In this document: piece by piece, positions 16,888 to 27,900 of the stretch
Position numbering within the stretch: position 1 is the stretch's first letter
Layout of the letters: every line of letters begins with the position of its first letter
Assembly (NCBI GenBank): GCA_900108205.1
Contig: FNUU01000003.1
Location: 211,881 to 275,880 of the forward strand
Origin: Eubacterium ruminantium
GTDB lineage: Bacteria; Bacillota; Clostridia; Lachnospirales; Lachnospiraceae
Length of the DNA: 64,000 bases
Reading direction: 5' to 3'
Notes under the pieces: generated by a model
The model's input: the letters and a program-made list of their open reading frames with translations, nothing else
Databases searched by the model: none
What the model was told of the DNA's origin: nothing
Made by a program: the position numbers and the translations under genes

Positions 16888-16915
16888 CTCCTCCGGCTGC
16901 AATCTTCCGGAGGAG
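16888..16915 (+). terminator. hairpin after RR1 (possible attenuator)
   Basis: Perfect 9-bp stem CTCCTCCGG / CCGGAGGAG. The T-tract behind it is short (ATTTG), so it may only partly stop transcription into the next gene. Confidence 0.4.
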
Positions 16916-16946
16916 ATTTGATGAAATAAAAAGGACTAACAAAAAT

Positions 16947-17681
16947 ATGTCAGAGAAATTTGATTATAAGACATTACGAATATTGCCATATGCTGTACTC
17001 GGAATACTTGTCATTATTCCGGTGATCAGTATTATTCTGGCTGTCTTTTCGATAGAGATTATAACCAGTGCGGATAATTCAAGATATGACATGGTTGGTG
17101 TGTTCGTATCAAAGAGCGTATACATGAAATACCTTGCAGCGGTTGTTGCCTATGTATGTTTTTACAGACTGTCTGATGTGGTAAGATGGTTCAATGCTGC
17201 ATGGCTGGGTTTTATCATGTCTGTTGCAACAGAGCTCTTCCTGCAGGTAGTGCTCTGGGTGGGCTCATTTTTCAATGATAATTCAGCTTTAAATTTGTTT
17301 ACTTATATAGTATCCCTTTTGCCGGATCTCTGCATAATGCTGGGTGTATTCTTCGCTATCAGAGGATTTGCGGACATTTATAAGGAAACGGCGAAGGAGA
17401 AGAAAGCTTCATACATGGACAAATTAAAATTTGTATGGATGGCTTTGGATATGGCACTTTTATTCTTTACAAATGTTCAGTTTACATTATGTGTTTTTGA
17501 CAGGCAGCTTGTTCATTATGACAGGAGTTCCACTCCGTCATGGCTTCTGATACTGACATATGTTTTTGAGGGATTTCTTATTGCTGTCATTCTGGCCTAT
17601 ATTGTTATGAGCTGGAAGATATATTTCAAGATAAAACAGGCAAGTTATGATTATTATTTATACAGATATAATACGAAATAA
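16947..17681 (+). CDS. polytopic membrane protein
   Basis: 244-aa integral membrane protein with about six hydrophobic segments (near 11-33, 55-75, 85-105, 112-140, 160-180 and 200-225) and a basic/aromatic C-terminus. No motif I recognise. It lies between a response regulator and its probable kinase, 14 nt before the kinase start, and is probably part of the same signalling unit, perhaps as a sensor or accessory of the kinase (inference). The ribosome-binding site is weak (AAAAAGGA 11 nt upstream). Confidence 0.65.
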   Translation: MSEKFDYKTLRILPYAVLGILVIIPVISIILAVFSIEIITSADNSRYDMVGVFVSKSVYMKYLAAVVAYVCFYRLSDVVRWFNAAWLGFIMSVATELFLQVVLWVGSFFNDNSALNLFTYIVSLLPDLCIMLGVFFAIRGFADIYKETAKEKKASYMDKLKFVWMALDMALLFFTNVQFTLCVFDRQLVHYDRSSTPSWLLILTYVFEGFLIAVILAYIVMSWKIYFKIKQASYDYYLYRYNTK

Positions 17682-17695
17682 GGAAGGGCAATCCT

Positions 17696-18952
17696 GTGAC
17701 AGATATTAATATTACTCCGGAAATGCTGAATATGATAAATATGATCCTTGTGGTAACCTCGACTATAATGTCGCTGACCATACTGTTTACCGCGATCAGA
17801 ATGAAGAAGCATAACCGCCGCATGGGCTGGTTTATAGCTTCTCTTTGTGTTGTTATGACAGGACTCAAGTCTCAGATCACATCCGAGAATATATTCCATC
17901 AGGAGATCATGAGATCTGATGAAGGTTATCTTGCACGTTCACTGATCTTTTTCTCGCTGGTTGCACCGCTTTTCTGCCTCTATTTCATTGAAACGGAAGG
18001 AGAACAGAAGGGAAAATGGGACAGCTTTTTCTGGGCAATGCTGCAGACTCTTATAGCAGTTTTAATAATAATACTCGTGGCATTTAAAAGAGCACAGTAT
18101 TTCATATATCTGGGATTTCTTGTGCAGTTCATCATTATCATAGTAATGCTGATGCTGTCTGCCAAAGATATCAAAGAAAGTATGAGATTTATGATGGGTT
18201 TGTTATTCCCGATAACCGCAACGCTTATCGGTATGAGCAATACCTCAGTTAATTTTATGGGCGTCGGTATGGTAATGCTGATGCTGGTCGTGTTTTTTGG
18301 CTATCAGATGGATATGGAGAGCGAACTTCTGAAGAATCAGGTGGAGCTCTCGGAGAATAAGCTGGCAGTGCTTATGGAACAGATCCATCCGCATTTCATT
18401 TATAATTCACTGCAGCAGATCGCACTTCTCTGTGACGAGGACAGCGAGGCGGTTAAGCCGGCTATTTATAATTTTTCGAGCTATTTAAGGAAAAATTTTG
18501 AGTCACTGACGAATGTGGGAATGATTCCGTTTGAAAGAGAAATGGAACATGTGGATATGTTTGTTGCGCTTTCACAGATCCTTCCTTCAAGAAAATTTGA
18601 AGTAAAAAAAGAGTTTGGAATAACAGATTTCTGTCTTCCGGCCCTCACCTTACAGCCACTTGTGGAGAATGCCATCCAGTATGGAATAGCAATGAATACC
18701 GAAGGTGATAGAATTCTTATTGAAACTAAAGCCGAAGGGGGGTATATTATTATTCGTGTTGTTGACGACGGACATGGCAAAGAGACAAAACTTCCGACGC
18801 AGAAGAAGCACAAAAGTGTTGGTACACAGAATGTTAAGAGCAGGCTTAAGGTACTGTGCGACGGAACATTGTCTATAAACCGCCTGGAACAGGGTACTGA
18901 GGCGGTTATCAGGATTCCGCAGATGAAAGCAAAGAACGATAAAGAAAAATAA
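17696..18952 (+). CDS. LytS/YehU-type sensor histidine kinase (HK1)
   Basis: 418-aa membrane histidine kinase. The N-terminal ~210 residues form about six transmembrane helices. The His_kinase domain of the LytS family follows, with the phosphoacceptor region MEQIHPHFIYNSLQQ (~228-243), then a HATPase with N-box LQPLVENAIQYGI (~318-330) and G-box VVDDGHGKET, GTQNVKSRLKVL. The start is GTG at 17696 with AGGAAGGG upstream. It lies in one unit with RR1 and a membrane protein, so RR1 is its likely partner. The LytS family usually pairs with LytTR regulators; here the partner has a SARP-like output domain, which is less common. Confidence 0.88.
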   Translation: MTDINITPEMLNMINMILVVTSTIMSLTILFTAIRMKKHNRRMGWFIASLCVVMTGLKSQITSENIFHQEIMRSDEGYLARSLIFFSLVAPLFCLYFIETEGEQKGKWDSFFWAMLQTLIAVLIIILVAFKRAQYFIYLGFLVQFIIIIVMLMLSAKDIKESMRFMMGLLFPITATLIGMSNTSVNFMGVGMVMLMLVVFFGYQMDMESELLKNQVELSENKLAVLMEQIHPHFIYNSLQQIALLCDEDSEAVKPAIYNFSSYLRKNFESLTNVGMIPFEREMEHVDMFVALSQILPSRKFEVKKEFGITDFCLPALTLQPLVENAIQYGIAMNTEGDRILIETKAEGGYIIIRVVDDGHGKETKLPTQKKHKSVGTQNVKSRLKVLCDGTLSINRLEQGTEAVIRIPQMKAKNDKEK

Positions 18953-18969
18953 CAAAAAATAATTTTTTT

Positions 18970-19003
18970 TGTTGCGCTTTTGTTATGCGTGGCATGTTAA
19001 AGT
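18970..19003 (+). promoter_or_regulatory. class B tandem-repeat promoter (B1), secretion operon
   Basis: TGTTGCGC at 18970-18977 and TGTTATGC at 18981-18988 (11-bp period), 9 nt, then TAAAGT (18998-19003). It stands ~45 nt before the pilin gene and is the only evident promoter for the T4SS operon. Confidence 0.72.
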
Positions 19004-19047
19004 TGATTCATAAAATACAAATCAATTATTCCAAGGAGGGAAATTTC

Positions 19048-19479
19048 ATGAAGAGAATCGAAGAAAAGTTAAAGGAACTGGGTAGTGACAGAAAGAAGAT
19101 GCGCAGATTTAAGATAATGTCATTTGCGCTTCTCGTTATAGGTGTGGTAATGACCTACAGCGGAGTTTCTTATGCAGCAAGTGCAGAGCTTAACGGAGTT
19201 GTAAAGCCGATCGTATCACTTATTAATTCAATAGTTAATCCGCTTCTTATGTTAGTAGGAGCCGGCGGTGTTATATTCTGCATCATGCTTGGTGTTAAGT
19301 ATGCTACAGCAGAAGAGCCACAGGAAAGAGAGAAGAGAAAGCAGTCACTTAAGACAGCAATCATTGGTTTCATTCTTATCTTTGTACTTGTAGTAGCACT
19401 CAGAGCTTCAATCGGACCTCTTACAAAGTGGATGGAAAATTCTACAGCAGAGATTACATCAGAAAAAACAGATAAGTAA
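19048..19479 (+). CDS. VirB2/TrbC-like T4SS pilin subunit
   Basis: 143-aa small membrane protein. A basic N-terminus is followed by a long signal-like hydrophobic segment (~23-45) ending near ASA, then two further helices (~56-82 and ~100-120) separated by a short basic loop (QEREKRKQSLK). This two-helix mature form with a long leader is the VirB2/TrbC pilin layout; Gram-positive homologues start many conjugation-type operons. AAGGAGGG lies 7 nt before the ATG at 19048, so the longer frame from 18985 is not used. First gene of the operon, under the B1 promoter. Assigned from topology and neighbours; sequence identity to known pilins is not evident by eye. Confidence 0.7.
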   Translation: MKRIEEKLKELGSDRKKMRRFKIMSFALLVIGVVMTYSGVSYAASAELNGVVKPIVSLINSIVNPLLMLVGAGGVIFCIMLGVKYATAEEPQEREKRKQSLKTAIIGFILIFVLVVALRASIGPLTKWMENSTAEITSEKTDK

Positions 19480-19608
19480 TGTTCATGAAAGAGAATATGG
19501 TAAATGAACCTTAGTGGGGAGGAATTTACTGTATCTCTCTTTTATGTTTTAGGGATTTATAAGATCGAAATTGATAAACGGTATATCAGGGTGAAAGGAG
19601 TATATAAT

Positions 19609-21630
19609 ATGAAGAGATGGCAAAAGGTTTTACTGAATGTTATGGTATTTATTCTTATAGCAATAGCTTCAGGTCTTCTTATACGTTCTTTTACCACTGT
19701 GATTCCGAGAGTCATAGCCGGAAAGAGTGCCGGCCTGAGCTGGAAGCTGATCTTTTCTTTAAAAACATGGATAATCGGCTTCTTTGGGGCGCTGGCAATA
19801 ATGGTTATATGGATGTTGTCCGGAAGCAACCTTGATCTTCTTATTAACAGTAAGGGGAAAGGACTTCTCGGTAAGGACGGAAATGTAGATGTTGTTAAGG
19901 GATCTCTCGAAAACAGCCGTTTTCTGACGGAAACAGAGAGAGATAAATATTTTCCGGAACATGTTTACAGTGCTCTCAATTCAGTAAAGAAAGATGGAAT
20001 ACCGGTAAGAGCAGTTCTTAATAAAAGGAACATGCTGGAGGTTAATTTCCTCCCCGGTGCACATTCACTTATCATTGGTGCTACCGGTTCCGGTAAAACA
20101 ACCACTTTCATCAATCCTATGATTCAGCTTCTCGGCGCCACCTCGGCGGGAAGCTCGATGATCATGACGGACCCTAAGGGAGAGCTTTTCGACCTGCATT
20201 CAAAATTTCTTAAGTCCAGAGGCTACAACGTATTGCTTCTTGATCTGCGTGATACCTATTCATCATCAAGATGGAATCCGCTGGAAGGCATCTGGGATAT
20301 GTATCAGGAATATGTTGCTCTCGGCAAGGGCATAAAGTTCCATAAGGACAGCATGTCTGACTATCCGGATCTTAAGCAGCCGGATGGCCCTGCAGAAGAA
20401 GGAAAGCCTTGGGTTGAATGGCAGGGAAGGGCTTATTCGGATCTTACACACTGTCAGGATGATGTATCGGTAACAAGACAAAAAATATATGATGAAATGT
20501 ACGAAGATCTGAATGACCTCATTTCTGTTATCTGTCCTATAGAGAACGAGAAGGATCCGGTATGGGAGAAGGGTGCACGTTCCATTATAATGAGTACCTG
20601 TCTCGCAATGCTTGAGGATTCAGAAGATGAACGTCTGGAAATGACAAAGGAGAAATTCAATTTCTTCAATATTAATAAGGCTCTTACAAATTCGGAAAAT
20701 GAATTTGCAGCGCTTAAGGAATATTTCGAAGGAAGAAGCAAGCTTTCACAGGCATATACACTTTCAAGACAGGTTATGTCTGCTGCAGATACAACTCTTT
20801 CTTCTTATATGTCTATTACTTTTGATAAATTAAATATGTTTAATGACCGTGGTCTCTGCGGTCTTACATCCGCAACGGATGTTCAGGCTGAAAAGTTCGC
20901 TGAAGAACCTACAGCGCTTTTTATGAAGATACCGGATGAAAAGGATACAAGACATGGTCTGGCGGCCGTATTTATCCTTTGCATGTATAAGGCGCTTATC
21001 AAGGTGGCATCTGCAAGAGAAGACCTTTCTCTTCCGAGAAATGTATATTTCATACTTGATGAGTTCGGTAATATGCCTAAGATAGAGAAATTTGATAAGA
21101 TGATCACGGTTGGACGTTCAAGAAAGATCTGGTTCAACATGGTAGTTCAGTCTTACTCACAGCTTAATAACGTATACGGTGAGAAGGTTGCTGACATTGT
21201 TAAATCCAACTGTGGTATGAAAATGTTCATCGGTTCAAATGATATAGGAACCTGTGAAGAGTTTTCTAAGCTTTGCGGTAATATGACGGTAAGAACCACA
21301 TCTACGTCTAGCTCGATCGGGGCGAAGGCAGGAGACATCAATCTTTCAGCCCAGACTCAGGTAAGACCACTTATCTATCCGTCAGAGCTGCAGATGCTGA
21401 ATAATAAGGAAAGTACGGGAAATGCCATAATCGTTACCTTCGGTAATTTCCCTTTAAAAACAAAGTATACACCTAGTTACCTCTGCCCATTTTACAAAAT
21501 GGGAAGGATGGACATGGATGAGCTGAGAAGCCACATGTTTAAGGCCGATGAGGTTTACTACGATCTTGATGAGAGAAATGAAATCGTAGTAGGTAAGAAG
21601 GATGACGAAGATACAGCTGAAAGTGCTTAA
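19609..21630 (+). CDS. VirD4/TraG-type T4SS coupling ATPase
   Basis: 673-aa membrane-bound coupling protein, which recruits substrates to a type IV secretion channel. Two N-terminal transmembrane helices (~5-27, ~42-68) precede the ATPase domain. Walker A is GATGSGKTTTF (~157-167), followed by MTDPKGELF. Walker B is FILDEFGNMPK (~480-490), with GRSRKIWFNMVVQSYSQL behind it. Start at 19609, with AAAGGAG 9 nt upstream. The 129-nt gap after the pilin gene holds no gene I can support. A VirD4 normally delivers a relaxase-DNA complex in conjugation, but no relaxase is encoded here, so protein substrates are more likely. Confidence 0.92.
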   Translation: MKRWQKVLLNVMVFILIAIASGLLIRSFTTVIPRVIAGKSAGLSWKLIFSLKTWIIGFFGALAIMVIWMLSGSNLDLLINSKGKGLLGKDGNVDVVKGSLENSRFLTETERDKYFPEHVYSALNSVKKDGIPVRAVLNKRNMLEVNFLPGAHSLIIGATGSGKTTTFINPMIQLLGATSAGSSMIMTDPKGELFDLHSKFLKSRGYNVLLLDLRDTYSSSRWNPLEGIWDMYQEYVALGKGIKFHKDSMSDYPDLKQPDGPAEEGKPWVEWQGRAYSDLTHCQDDVSVTRQKIYDEMYEDLNDLISVICPIENEKDPVWEKGARSIIMSTCLAMLEDSEDERLEMTKEKFNFFNINKALTNSENEFAALKEYFEGRSKLSQAYTLSRQVMSAADTTLSSYMSITFDKLNMFNDRGLCGLTSATDVQAEKFAEEPTALFMKIPDEKDTRHGLAAVFILCMYKALIKVASAREDLSLPRNVYFILDEFGNMPKIEKFDKMITVGRSRKIWFNMVVQSYSQLNNVYGEKVADIVKSNCGMKMFIGSNDIGTCEEFSKLCGNMTVRTTSTSSSIGAKAGDINLSAQTQVRPLIYPSELQMLNNKESTGNAIIVTFGNFPLKTKYTPSYLCPFYKMGRMDMDELRSHMFKADEVYYDLDERNEIVVGKKDDEDTAESA

Positions 21631-21646
21631 TATATGAGGTGGATTT

Positions 21647-22600
21647 ATGAAACGACGACTTATTGGTACATTTTTCCTTTGCGTGATATGCGTCTTAATG
21701 ATGAATACCGGAAGTAAAGCTATGGTTATGGACATTGATTACAGTGGCCCTCTGGATCCTGTTACAGGTGATCCCATAGGTACCGATGAGGATGGAACAC
21801 CGAACAGGACCGTGATATCGGACGGATCCGTATATGACGCAGAAGAAAAGACCTATACATATACATTTCCGAGTGCTGTTATAAGCAGTTCGGCAGCTGA
21901 CGGAATGGTAGTAACAGGTGAGGTCTTTCTCGAGGCAAGCAATAATACAGCTTTGGTTTTATATAAAGATGGTGAAAAGATAGCAAATATTCCCGAATCG
22001 GTAAGTGAATCGGGGGCATATACATTTACACTGAACAGTGACGGAACAGTTAAAAATGTTCTTAGTTTCAGAATCGTTAAAAAAATCACCAATGCACTGA
22101 ACCAGTACGTTATGCCGGATGGCTTCTATGTTAAGAGCGTATATATCGATGGCGTAGAGCAGGAAGATATTAGTTACGGTTCGGTAGATATGACACAGGA
22201 AGGCTTTTACGAGATCAGCTATAAGTGCAGTGATAACCAGGTTGAATACAGCCTGGATGTGACGGTTGATCATACACCGCCGGATATTACTTTTAAAGGT
22301 CTCGGCAAGGACAACAAAGCAAGCGGACCTGTTACAGTAGTTGGCCTGAAGCCTACTGATACAATAAATATTACTTTTAATGGTAAGAAAACAGCTCTTG
22401 ATTATGATTCACAGCTTACTGAAAGTGGTAAGTACAGGGTTGTTATAACGGATGAAGCAGGCAACAGGATAGAGAAAAACTTCAGGATACTTATATATAT
22501 TAATCTGAGAACAGGAATACTTATTGCTATAGTATTGGCAGTGGTTATTGGAGTAGGAATCGCACTTTATATAACCAGAAAGAGAATGAGAGTCAGATAA
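21647..22600 (+). CDS. Ig-like type I membrane protein of the secretion operon
   Basis: 317-aa surface protein. Signal peptide ~1-25 (MKRRLIGTFFLCVICVLMM). The extracellular part is beta-rich, with a bacterial Ig-like fold visible at ~205-280 (DHTPPDITFKGL, TESGKYRVVITDEAGNR). One C-terminal transmembrane helix (~287-309) ends in a basic tail KRMRVR. GAGGTGG lies 7 nt before the ATG, 16 nt after the VirD4 stop. It probably supports the extracytoplasmic part of the channel or pilus, by position. No named family. Confidence 0.75.
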   Translation: MKRRLIGTFFLCVICVLMMNTGSKAMVMDIDYSGPLDPVTGDPIGTDEDGTPNRTVISDGSVYDAEEKTYTYTFPSAVISSSAADGMVVTGEVFLEASNNTALVLYKDGEKIANIPESVSESGAYTFTLNSDGTVKNVLSFRIVKKITNALNQYVMPDGFYVKSVYIDGVEQEDISYGSVDMTQEGFYEISYKCSDNQVEYSLDVTVDHTPPDITFKGLGKDNKASGPVTVVGLKPTDTINITFNGKKTALDYDSQLTESGKYRVVITDEAGNRIEKNFRILIYINLRTGILIAIVLAVVIGVGIALYITRKRMRVR

Positions 22601-22645
22601 AGAGGTATCACGTGAAGAAGTATGTAGAAATCTGGGAGAAACAGT

Positions 22646-24943
22646 ATGTTTGATGGTATTTGGGATAAAATTACAAGTGCATTTACAACCTTTGTGGATT
22701 ACTTCTTCTGGGGTGTTTTCTGGTTTTCGGAGGTAGCTACCCTTTGGGTTGTTGATCTCGTAGAACAGGTGATGATGGTATTTACCGGCGAAAATGAAGT
22801 GACTTACGGAAATACAAAGGGTGCCATGGTAAATATCTTCTTTGGACATAAAGCCGTCAGAGGTATTTATACCGGTATTGCCGCGATAGGCATAGCGTTT
22901 TCATTTGCATTTGCGATCATTTCGATAATAAGAAAAACTGCAGATCTGAGAGGTAAGCAGCAGGGAATGACGCTGGGTATTATCGTTGGAAATCTTGTGA
23001 AGAGTATTGTGCTTATATTTTCAATGAATGCCATAGTGCTTGTTTCACTTACAGCCACGAATGTTCTGACACAGTCTGTTTCCAGAGCGGTGCAGAAGGG
23101 CACCGCGATAGCGGATGGTGATGATTATATAAAATTCACAGAGGATCATTACGCCGCCATGGGGCGTATAATAAATACCATAGGTAACTATTCTGTCAAC
23201 CCCTCGTATCGATCCAGGTATAATCTAAATGCCTGTTACAATGATATCCGAAAAGATCTTCAATATCTTGGTGAACAAGGGGTATTTAATTTCCATTATG
23301 TCACGATGGATCCGAAGGATGATAAAAAAACAATCCCGACATGGCAGAGTATTATGGAAAATCTTGCACATGCATATAATTATTACCAGGAGATACCTCT
23401 TGACAGTTATGATGATGGAATAACTTCAGCAATACTTAATGCTATAGAGACTTTCCAGAAGAATCCGACTATTATGGTTCTTCCGGATTATAAAAGAGAT
23501 GATTCCCAGTACAGTTCAGATATAGACGGACATGTTCCTCTCAGCAGGATCCTTTTCCTGGTTGGTACAATGGGGAATGTCACCGGTTATGCAGCTGCAC
23601 GTAATGACTTATATAATAAAAATATGTCATTTACGGATGGAATCAGATATCCGTTCTACATAGGCGAGAAGAGTATTTATAATTATGAAGAGGTCAGAAA
23701 AGCATTCAGCCCAAGCCCGGTTTTTACAAATTATATCGTTGTAAGCTTTTCGGCGGTCTGTATGGTCAGGGAAATGTTGATAATCATCATGACCTGCGGC
23801 GTACGAATCTTCAATCTGCTGGCGCTTTATCTGGCAGCTCCGCTCTTCATCGCTGTGCTTCCGCTTGATGACGGTGGTAAGCTGAAACAGTGGACAACTG
23901 CATTTATCATACAGCTCCTCAGCGTTGTGGGAATGATACTTTCAATGAGACTTTTCCTGATGCTTTTACCGGTAATATGGAGCCCGGAATGGCATTTCAT
24001 TACATATGATAATGTAGTAGGAAACTTCCTGAGTTCTGTGCTTTTGGATAATGTCATTAAAATCGTTCTGACATATAATGCTATGCAGTCGATCGGTAAG
24101 ATAAATGGTGTATTTACAGGTATTCTTGCAGATAACGCAGGAATGCAGGCTATCTATGCCGGTAACATGAGGGATACCTTCGACAAGTCAGCCGTAGGTA
24201 AGTTCTTTGATACCATGACCGGTGAAAAGGTGATGAGAGATGGCTTTGAAAAGGATCCGAATGCTGATGCCAAGAAGGAGAAAGCACAGGAGAAGCAGAA
24301 TAAAAAAGACCAGACTAATCTTGCCAATGATATCGACCATGCTAAGAAGACCGGCCGTCATAATTCTGCAAATGGTGGTCAAAGACTCGGAAAGAATGAG
24401 ATGGAGAAGATGGAAAAGACCCTTGGCTACATGGGTCAGGGCATGAGTTACAATGAGGCCAGCGATAAAGCAAGCAGAGATGTTAATAAGGCGGCTAAGC
24501 GTGATAAGGATATGAAGACGCTCAAGGCTGATATCGATTTCGCAAGCGAAAACGGACGTCATGCAACAAACGGCAAGGAGCTTGGTGCTAATGAGCTCGA
24601 TGTAATGAATGGAGCTTATGGATACATGCAGCAGGGATTCGATAAGAAAGAGGCATTTGAACTGGCCAAGCAGGATCTCAAGGATGGCAAACTTGGAATC
24701 AGTCAAGAAGCCGAGAGAGAAAACAAACTGCCGCCTCCTGACAGAAATAAAGCCATTGAAGCAGCAAGAAAAATGGATGATAACAGCTACAAGCGTATGG
24801 TTGCTGATTATAACTTCGCATCAGCAAATGATAGGCACTTAAATGGAAATTCCCTTGGGGCTGGCGAACTTGGTCAGATGAAAGAAACTCTTGATCAGTA
24901 TGAGGCGCTTCATCTCCCGCAGAACCAGAGGAATAACCAGTAA
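22646..24943 (+). CDS. VirB6/TrbL-like channel protein with C-terminal repeat domain
   Basis: 765-aa polytopic membrane protein. Transmembrane segments lie near 72-95, 108-135, 365-395, 400-415, 420-445 and 465-485, with a long extracytoplasmic loop (~145-360). This is the layout of VirB6/TrbL inner-membrane channel subunits. Residues ~530-765 form a cytoplasmic Lys/Glu-rich helical tail with three imperfect repeats of the form D-x-x-x-A-x(4)-RH ... LG-x(3)-E-x(4)-M ... GYM-x-QG (starting ~562, ~628 and ~720). The tail is unusual and may dock substrates or the ATPases (inference). It lies between VirD4 and VirB4, as in other Gram-positive systems. Confidence 0.8.
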   Translation: MFDGIWDKITSAFTTFVDYFFWGVFWFSEVATLWVVDLVEQVMMVFTGENEVTYGNTKGAMVNIFFGHKAVRGIYTGIAAIGIAFSFAFAIISIIRKTADLRGKQQGMTLGIIVGNLVKSIVLIFSMNAIVLVSLTATNVLTQSVSRAVQKGTAIADGDDYIKFTEDHYAAMGRIINTIGNYSVNPSYRSRYNLNACYNDIRKDLQYLGEQGVFNFHYVTMDPKDDKKTIPTWQSIMENLAHAYNYYQEIPLDSYDDGITSAILNAIETFQKNPTIMVLPDYKRDDSQYSSDIDGHVPLSRILFLVGTMGNVTGYAAARNDLYNKNMSFTDGIRYPFYIGEKSIYNYEEVRKAFSPSPVFTNYIVVSFSAVCMVREMLIIIMTCGVRIFNLLALYLAAPLFIAVLPLDDGGKLKQWTTAFIIQLLSVVGMILSMRLFLMLLPVIWSPEWHFITYDNVVGNFLSSVLLDNVIKIVLTYNAMQSIGKINGVFTGILADNAGMQAIYAGNMRDTFDKSAVGKFFDTMTGEKVMRDGFEKDPNADAKKEKAQEKQNKKDQTNLANDIDHAKKTGRHNSANGGQRLGKNEMEKMEKTLGYMGQGMSYNEASDKASRDVNKAAKRDKDMKTLKADIDFASENGRHATNGKELGANELDVMNGAYGYMQQGFDKKEAFELAKQDLKDGKLGISQEAERENKLPPPDRNKAIEAARKMDDNSYKRMVADYNFASANDRHLNGNSLGAGELGQMKETLDQYEALHLPQNQRNNQ

Positions 24944-24989
24944 TAAAACCAGTAAATAGAATAATAGGCAAAGAATAAGGCAAAAGAAT

Positions 24990-27900
24990 ATGAGATTAAT
25001 CCCGGGAAAAACTAAAGTCAAAATTGAATTATTCAAGAAAGTTACCTTAACAGATATTGCCGTAGCACTTATAGGCCTTGTGATAGTGGCCCTGTGTTCC
25101 GTTTCCTCGCTTCCGGGGAAATGGATATTTACAGGTGTTATCGCAGCCATATTCATTCTGATACTCTTCAGAATTGATGATGAGCCTATGTATATTTTTA
25201 TATGGCATATGATGAAATATCGTGCTTATCCGAGAAGATTTTATCGAATCTATGACGATAAGCTTATTTCCAGAGATGCTTATGAAAATGCAGTCGATAT
25301 CGTCTTCAATAAAGATGAGGATTCTGAAGAGGGGCTGAGTGCTGAAGAAGCAGAAGCCAAGGAAAAAGAAGAAAAGGCGACTAAAGCACTATTTGAAAAG
25401 GAAGAAAAGAAAAGGCTTAAGGAGATTATAAAAGAAGAAAATAAGATTCTTAAGAGCAAAACTTCCACAGAAGAGGAAAAGGATCAGGTATGGCTCGCAA
25501 GAGCAGAGCGTAGTGCGGCAAGGAAGCTTAGGAAAACAGCAGCCAGAGAGGACACAAAGAGTTATGAGGATATGAGTGATATCATTCCTTTTACAGGTGT
25601 CAAGGATGGTTTTATTGAATATGCCGGAAAATACTATGGTACTGTTATTGAGATAGATCCGGTTGAATTCCGTTTCTTCTCAAAGTACAGACGTAATAAT
25701 TCGATTGAAACATGCTTTGGTAAGGTCCTCAGAGGACTTCACGGGGATTATGGTGCAAATATCGTAAAACTTCAGAGACCGATACTCTATGATGAATATC
25801 TGGATTCTGAATACAATAAACTGGATGACCTCAGAAAGTCATATGAAAGCGGACTCCTTTCAGAGGAAGAGCTTAAAGCCAGAGTAGAGATACAGTATGA
25901 CAGAATAAATGAGGTCAGGGCACTTTGTACAGATGAAAAAGTAATTGAAGGCTTTTACTATCTTGTCCTTTTTGAGACAGATAAGAGAAGACTTGAAACC
26001 ATTACAAGACAGGCCATCAATTCACTTGAAGAGGGCGAGCTTAAGGTAAGACGCCTGGGAAGCAGAGAACTTGCAATATTCCTTAAGTATTCAAATTATC
26101 TTGATTTTGAAGAAAAGGATATTGATAAGATACCGGAGGATAAATGGGTTAACTGGGCAATGCCTGAAACTCTGAAATTCTCCATGAGAAAGATAGAGGT
26201 TAACAATATCATCACTCATAATATGATGGTTGTTAATTATCCGGCAGTTGTCGGAGATGCGTGGCTGGCGGGAGTTATGTCCTTCCCGAGCACCAAGGTT
26301 ATGGTTAAGATCACACCTATGGACAAGAATAAAGCCATTCGTACTATCGACAGATCCCTTACAGAGCTCCGTGGTCAGTATCTGGCTACAAGCGTAGATT
26401 CAAAGATGCTGGAATTGCAGCAGCATATTGAAACACTTTCCTCACTGCTGGTTACTCTTCAGCAGGATAATGAAAGTCTTCTTTCGGTAAGTATATATGT
26501 AACTGCTTATGACCTTATCTCATCAAGAGAAAATGGTACAGTTGATCCTGACAAGGATTCATATATACCGACAGTAGGAGATTTAAAGAGAGCGTTAAAG
26601 AGATCCTGGTCAGAAGCCGGCATGAAGCTTGGCGGAATGGATTTCCAGCAGATCCAGTGCTTTATAGGCTCTCAGGTATCTGCTTATGATCCGATGATCA
26701 AGGAAGCAAGAGGAATTCCTTCAAATACAATTGCAGGTATGTTCCCTTGGATCTTTGCACATATATCAGATAAAGGCGGTATCAAGCTTGGTACCTCCGA
26801 CGGTGTTCCTGTATTTATTAATTTCTTCCGCAGGGATTCGGAAAGAGTCAATTCAAACATGGTTATCGTAGGTAAGTCCGGTTCCGGTAAATCTTATGCT
26901 ACAAAATCACTGCTTACGAATCTTGCTTCCGAAGATGCGAAGATATTTATACTGGATCCGGAGAATGAGTATTCGGAACTCGCACACACCCTTCATGGTA
27001 AGGTGATCAATGTCGGAAATGCATTGCAGGGACGACTTAATCCTTTCCATATAATCACCGCACTGGATGATGATGAAGCCGGTACGGAGGGTGGAGGACC
27101 GGGAGGCAGCTTTGCTACACACCTTCAGTTCCTGGAAGAGTTCTTCAGACAGATACTTCCGGATATCGATAAAGATGCTCTGGAATATCTGAATTCGATA
27201 GTTGAGAGACTTTATCTTAACTTCGGTATCACACCGGATACTGATCTTTCAACTCTCAGAGCTGAAGATTATCCGATATTTGATGATCTTTATGATGTAG
27301 TTCTTTCAGAGTTCGAGAGAACAAACAATGAATATTTAAGACAGCTCCTTCGTTCGCTTGTAAACTATATTGCAAAGTTTTCATCCGGCGGACGAAATGC
27401 AAATATATGGAATGGCCCTTCAACCATTACAACAGAAGAAAACTTTTCGGTATTTAATTTCCAGTCAATGCTTGCTAACAGAAATACAATCATAGCAAAT
27501 GCACAGATGCTTCTGGTACTTAAATATATCGATAATGAGATCATTAAAAACAGGGATTACAACATAAGATATGGTCTTAACCGTAAGATAGTTGTAGTAA
27601 TCGACGAGGCACATGTATTTATTGATACAAAGTTCCCTGTAGCCCTTGATTTCATGTATCAGCTGGCTAAGCGTATCCGTAAGTACAACGGTATGCAGAT
27701 AGTTATCACACAGAACATAAAGGATTTTGTGGGAAGCGAAGAGATAGCCAGAAAGTCTTCGGCTATTATAAATGCCTGTCAGTACAGCTTTGTATTCGGA
27801 CTTGCTCCGAATGATATGGCTGATCTCTGCAAGCTTTATGAAAAGGCCGGAGGAATCAATGAACGTGAGCAGGAAGATATCATTTCTGCTAAGCGAGGAC

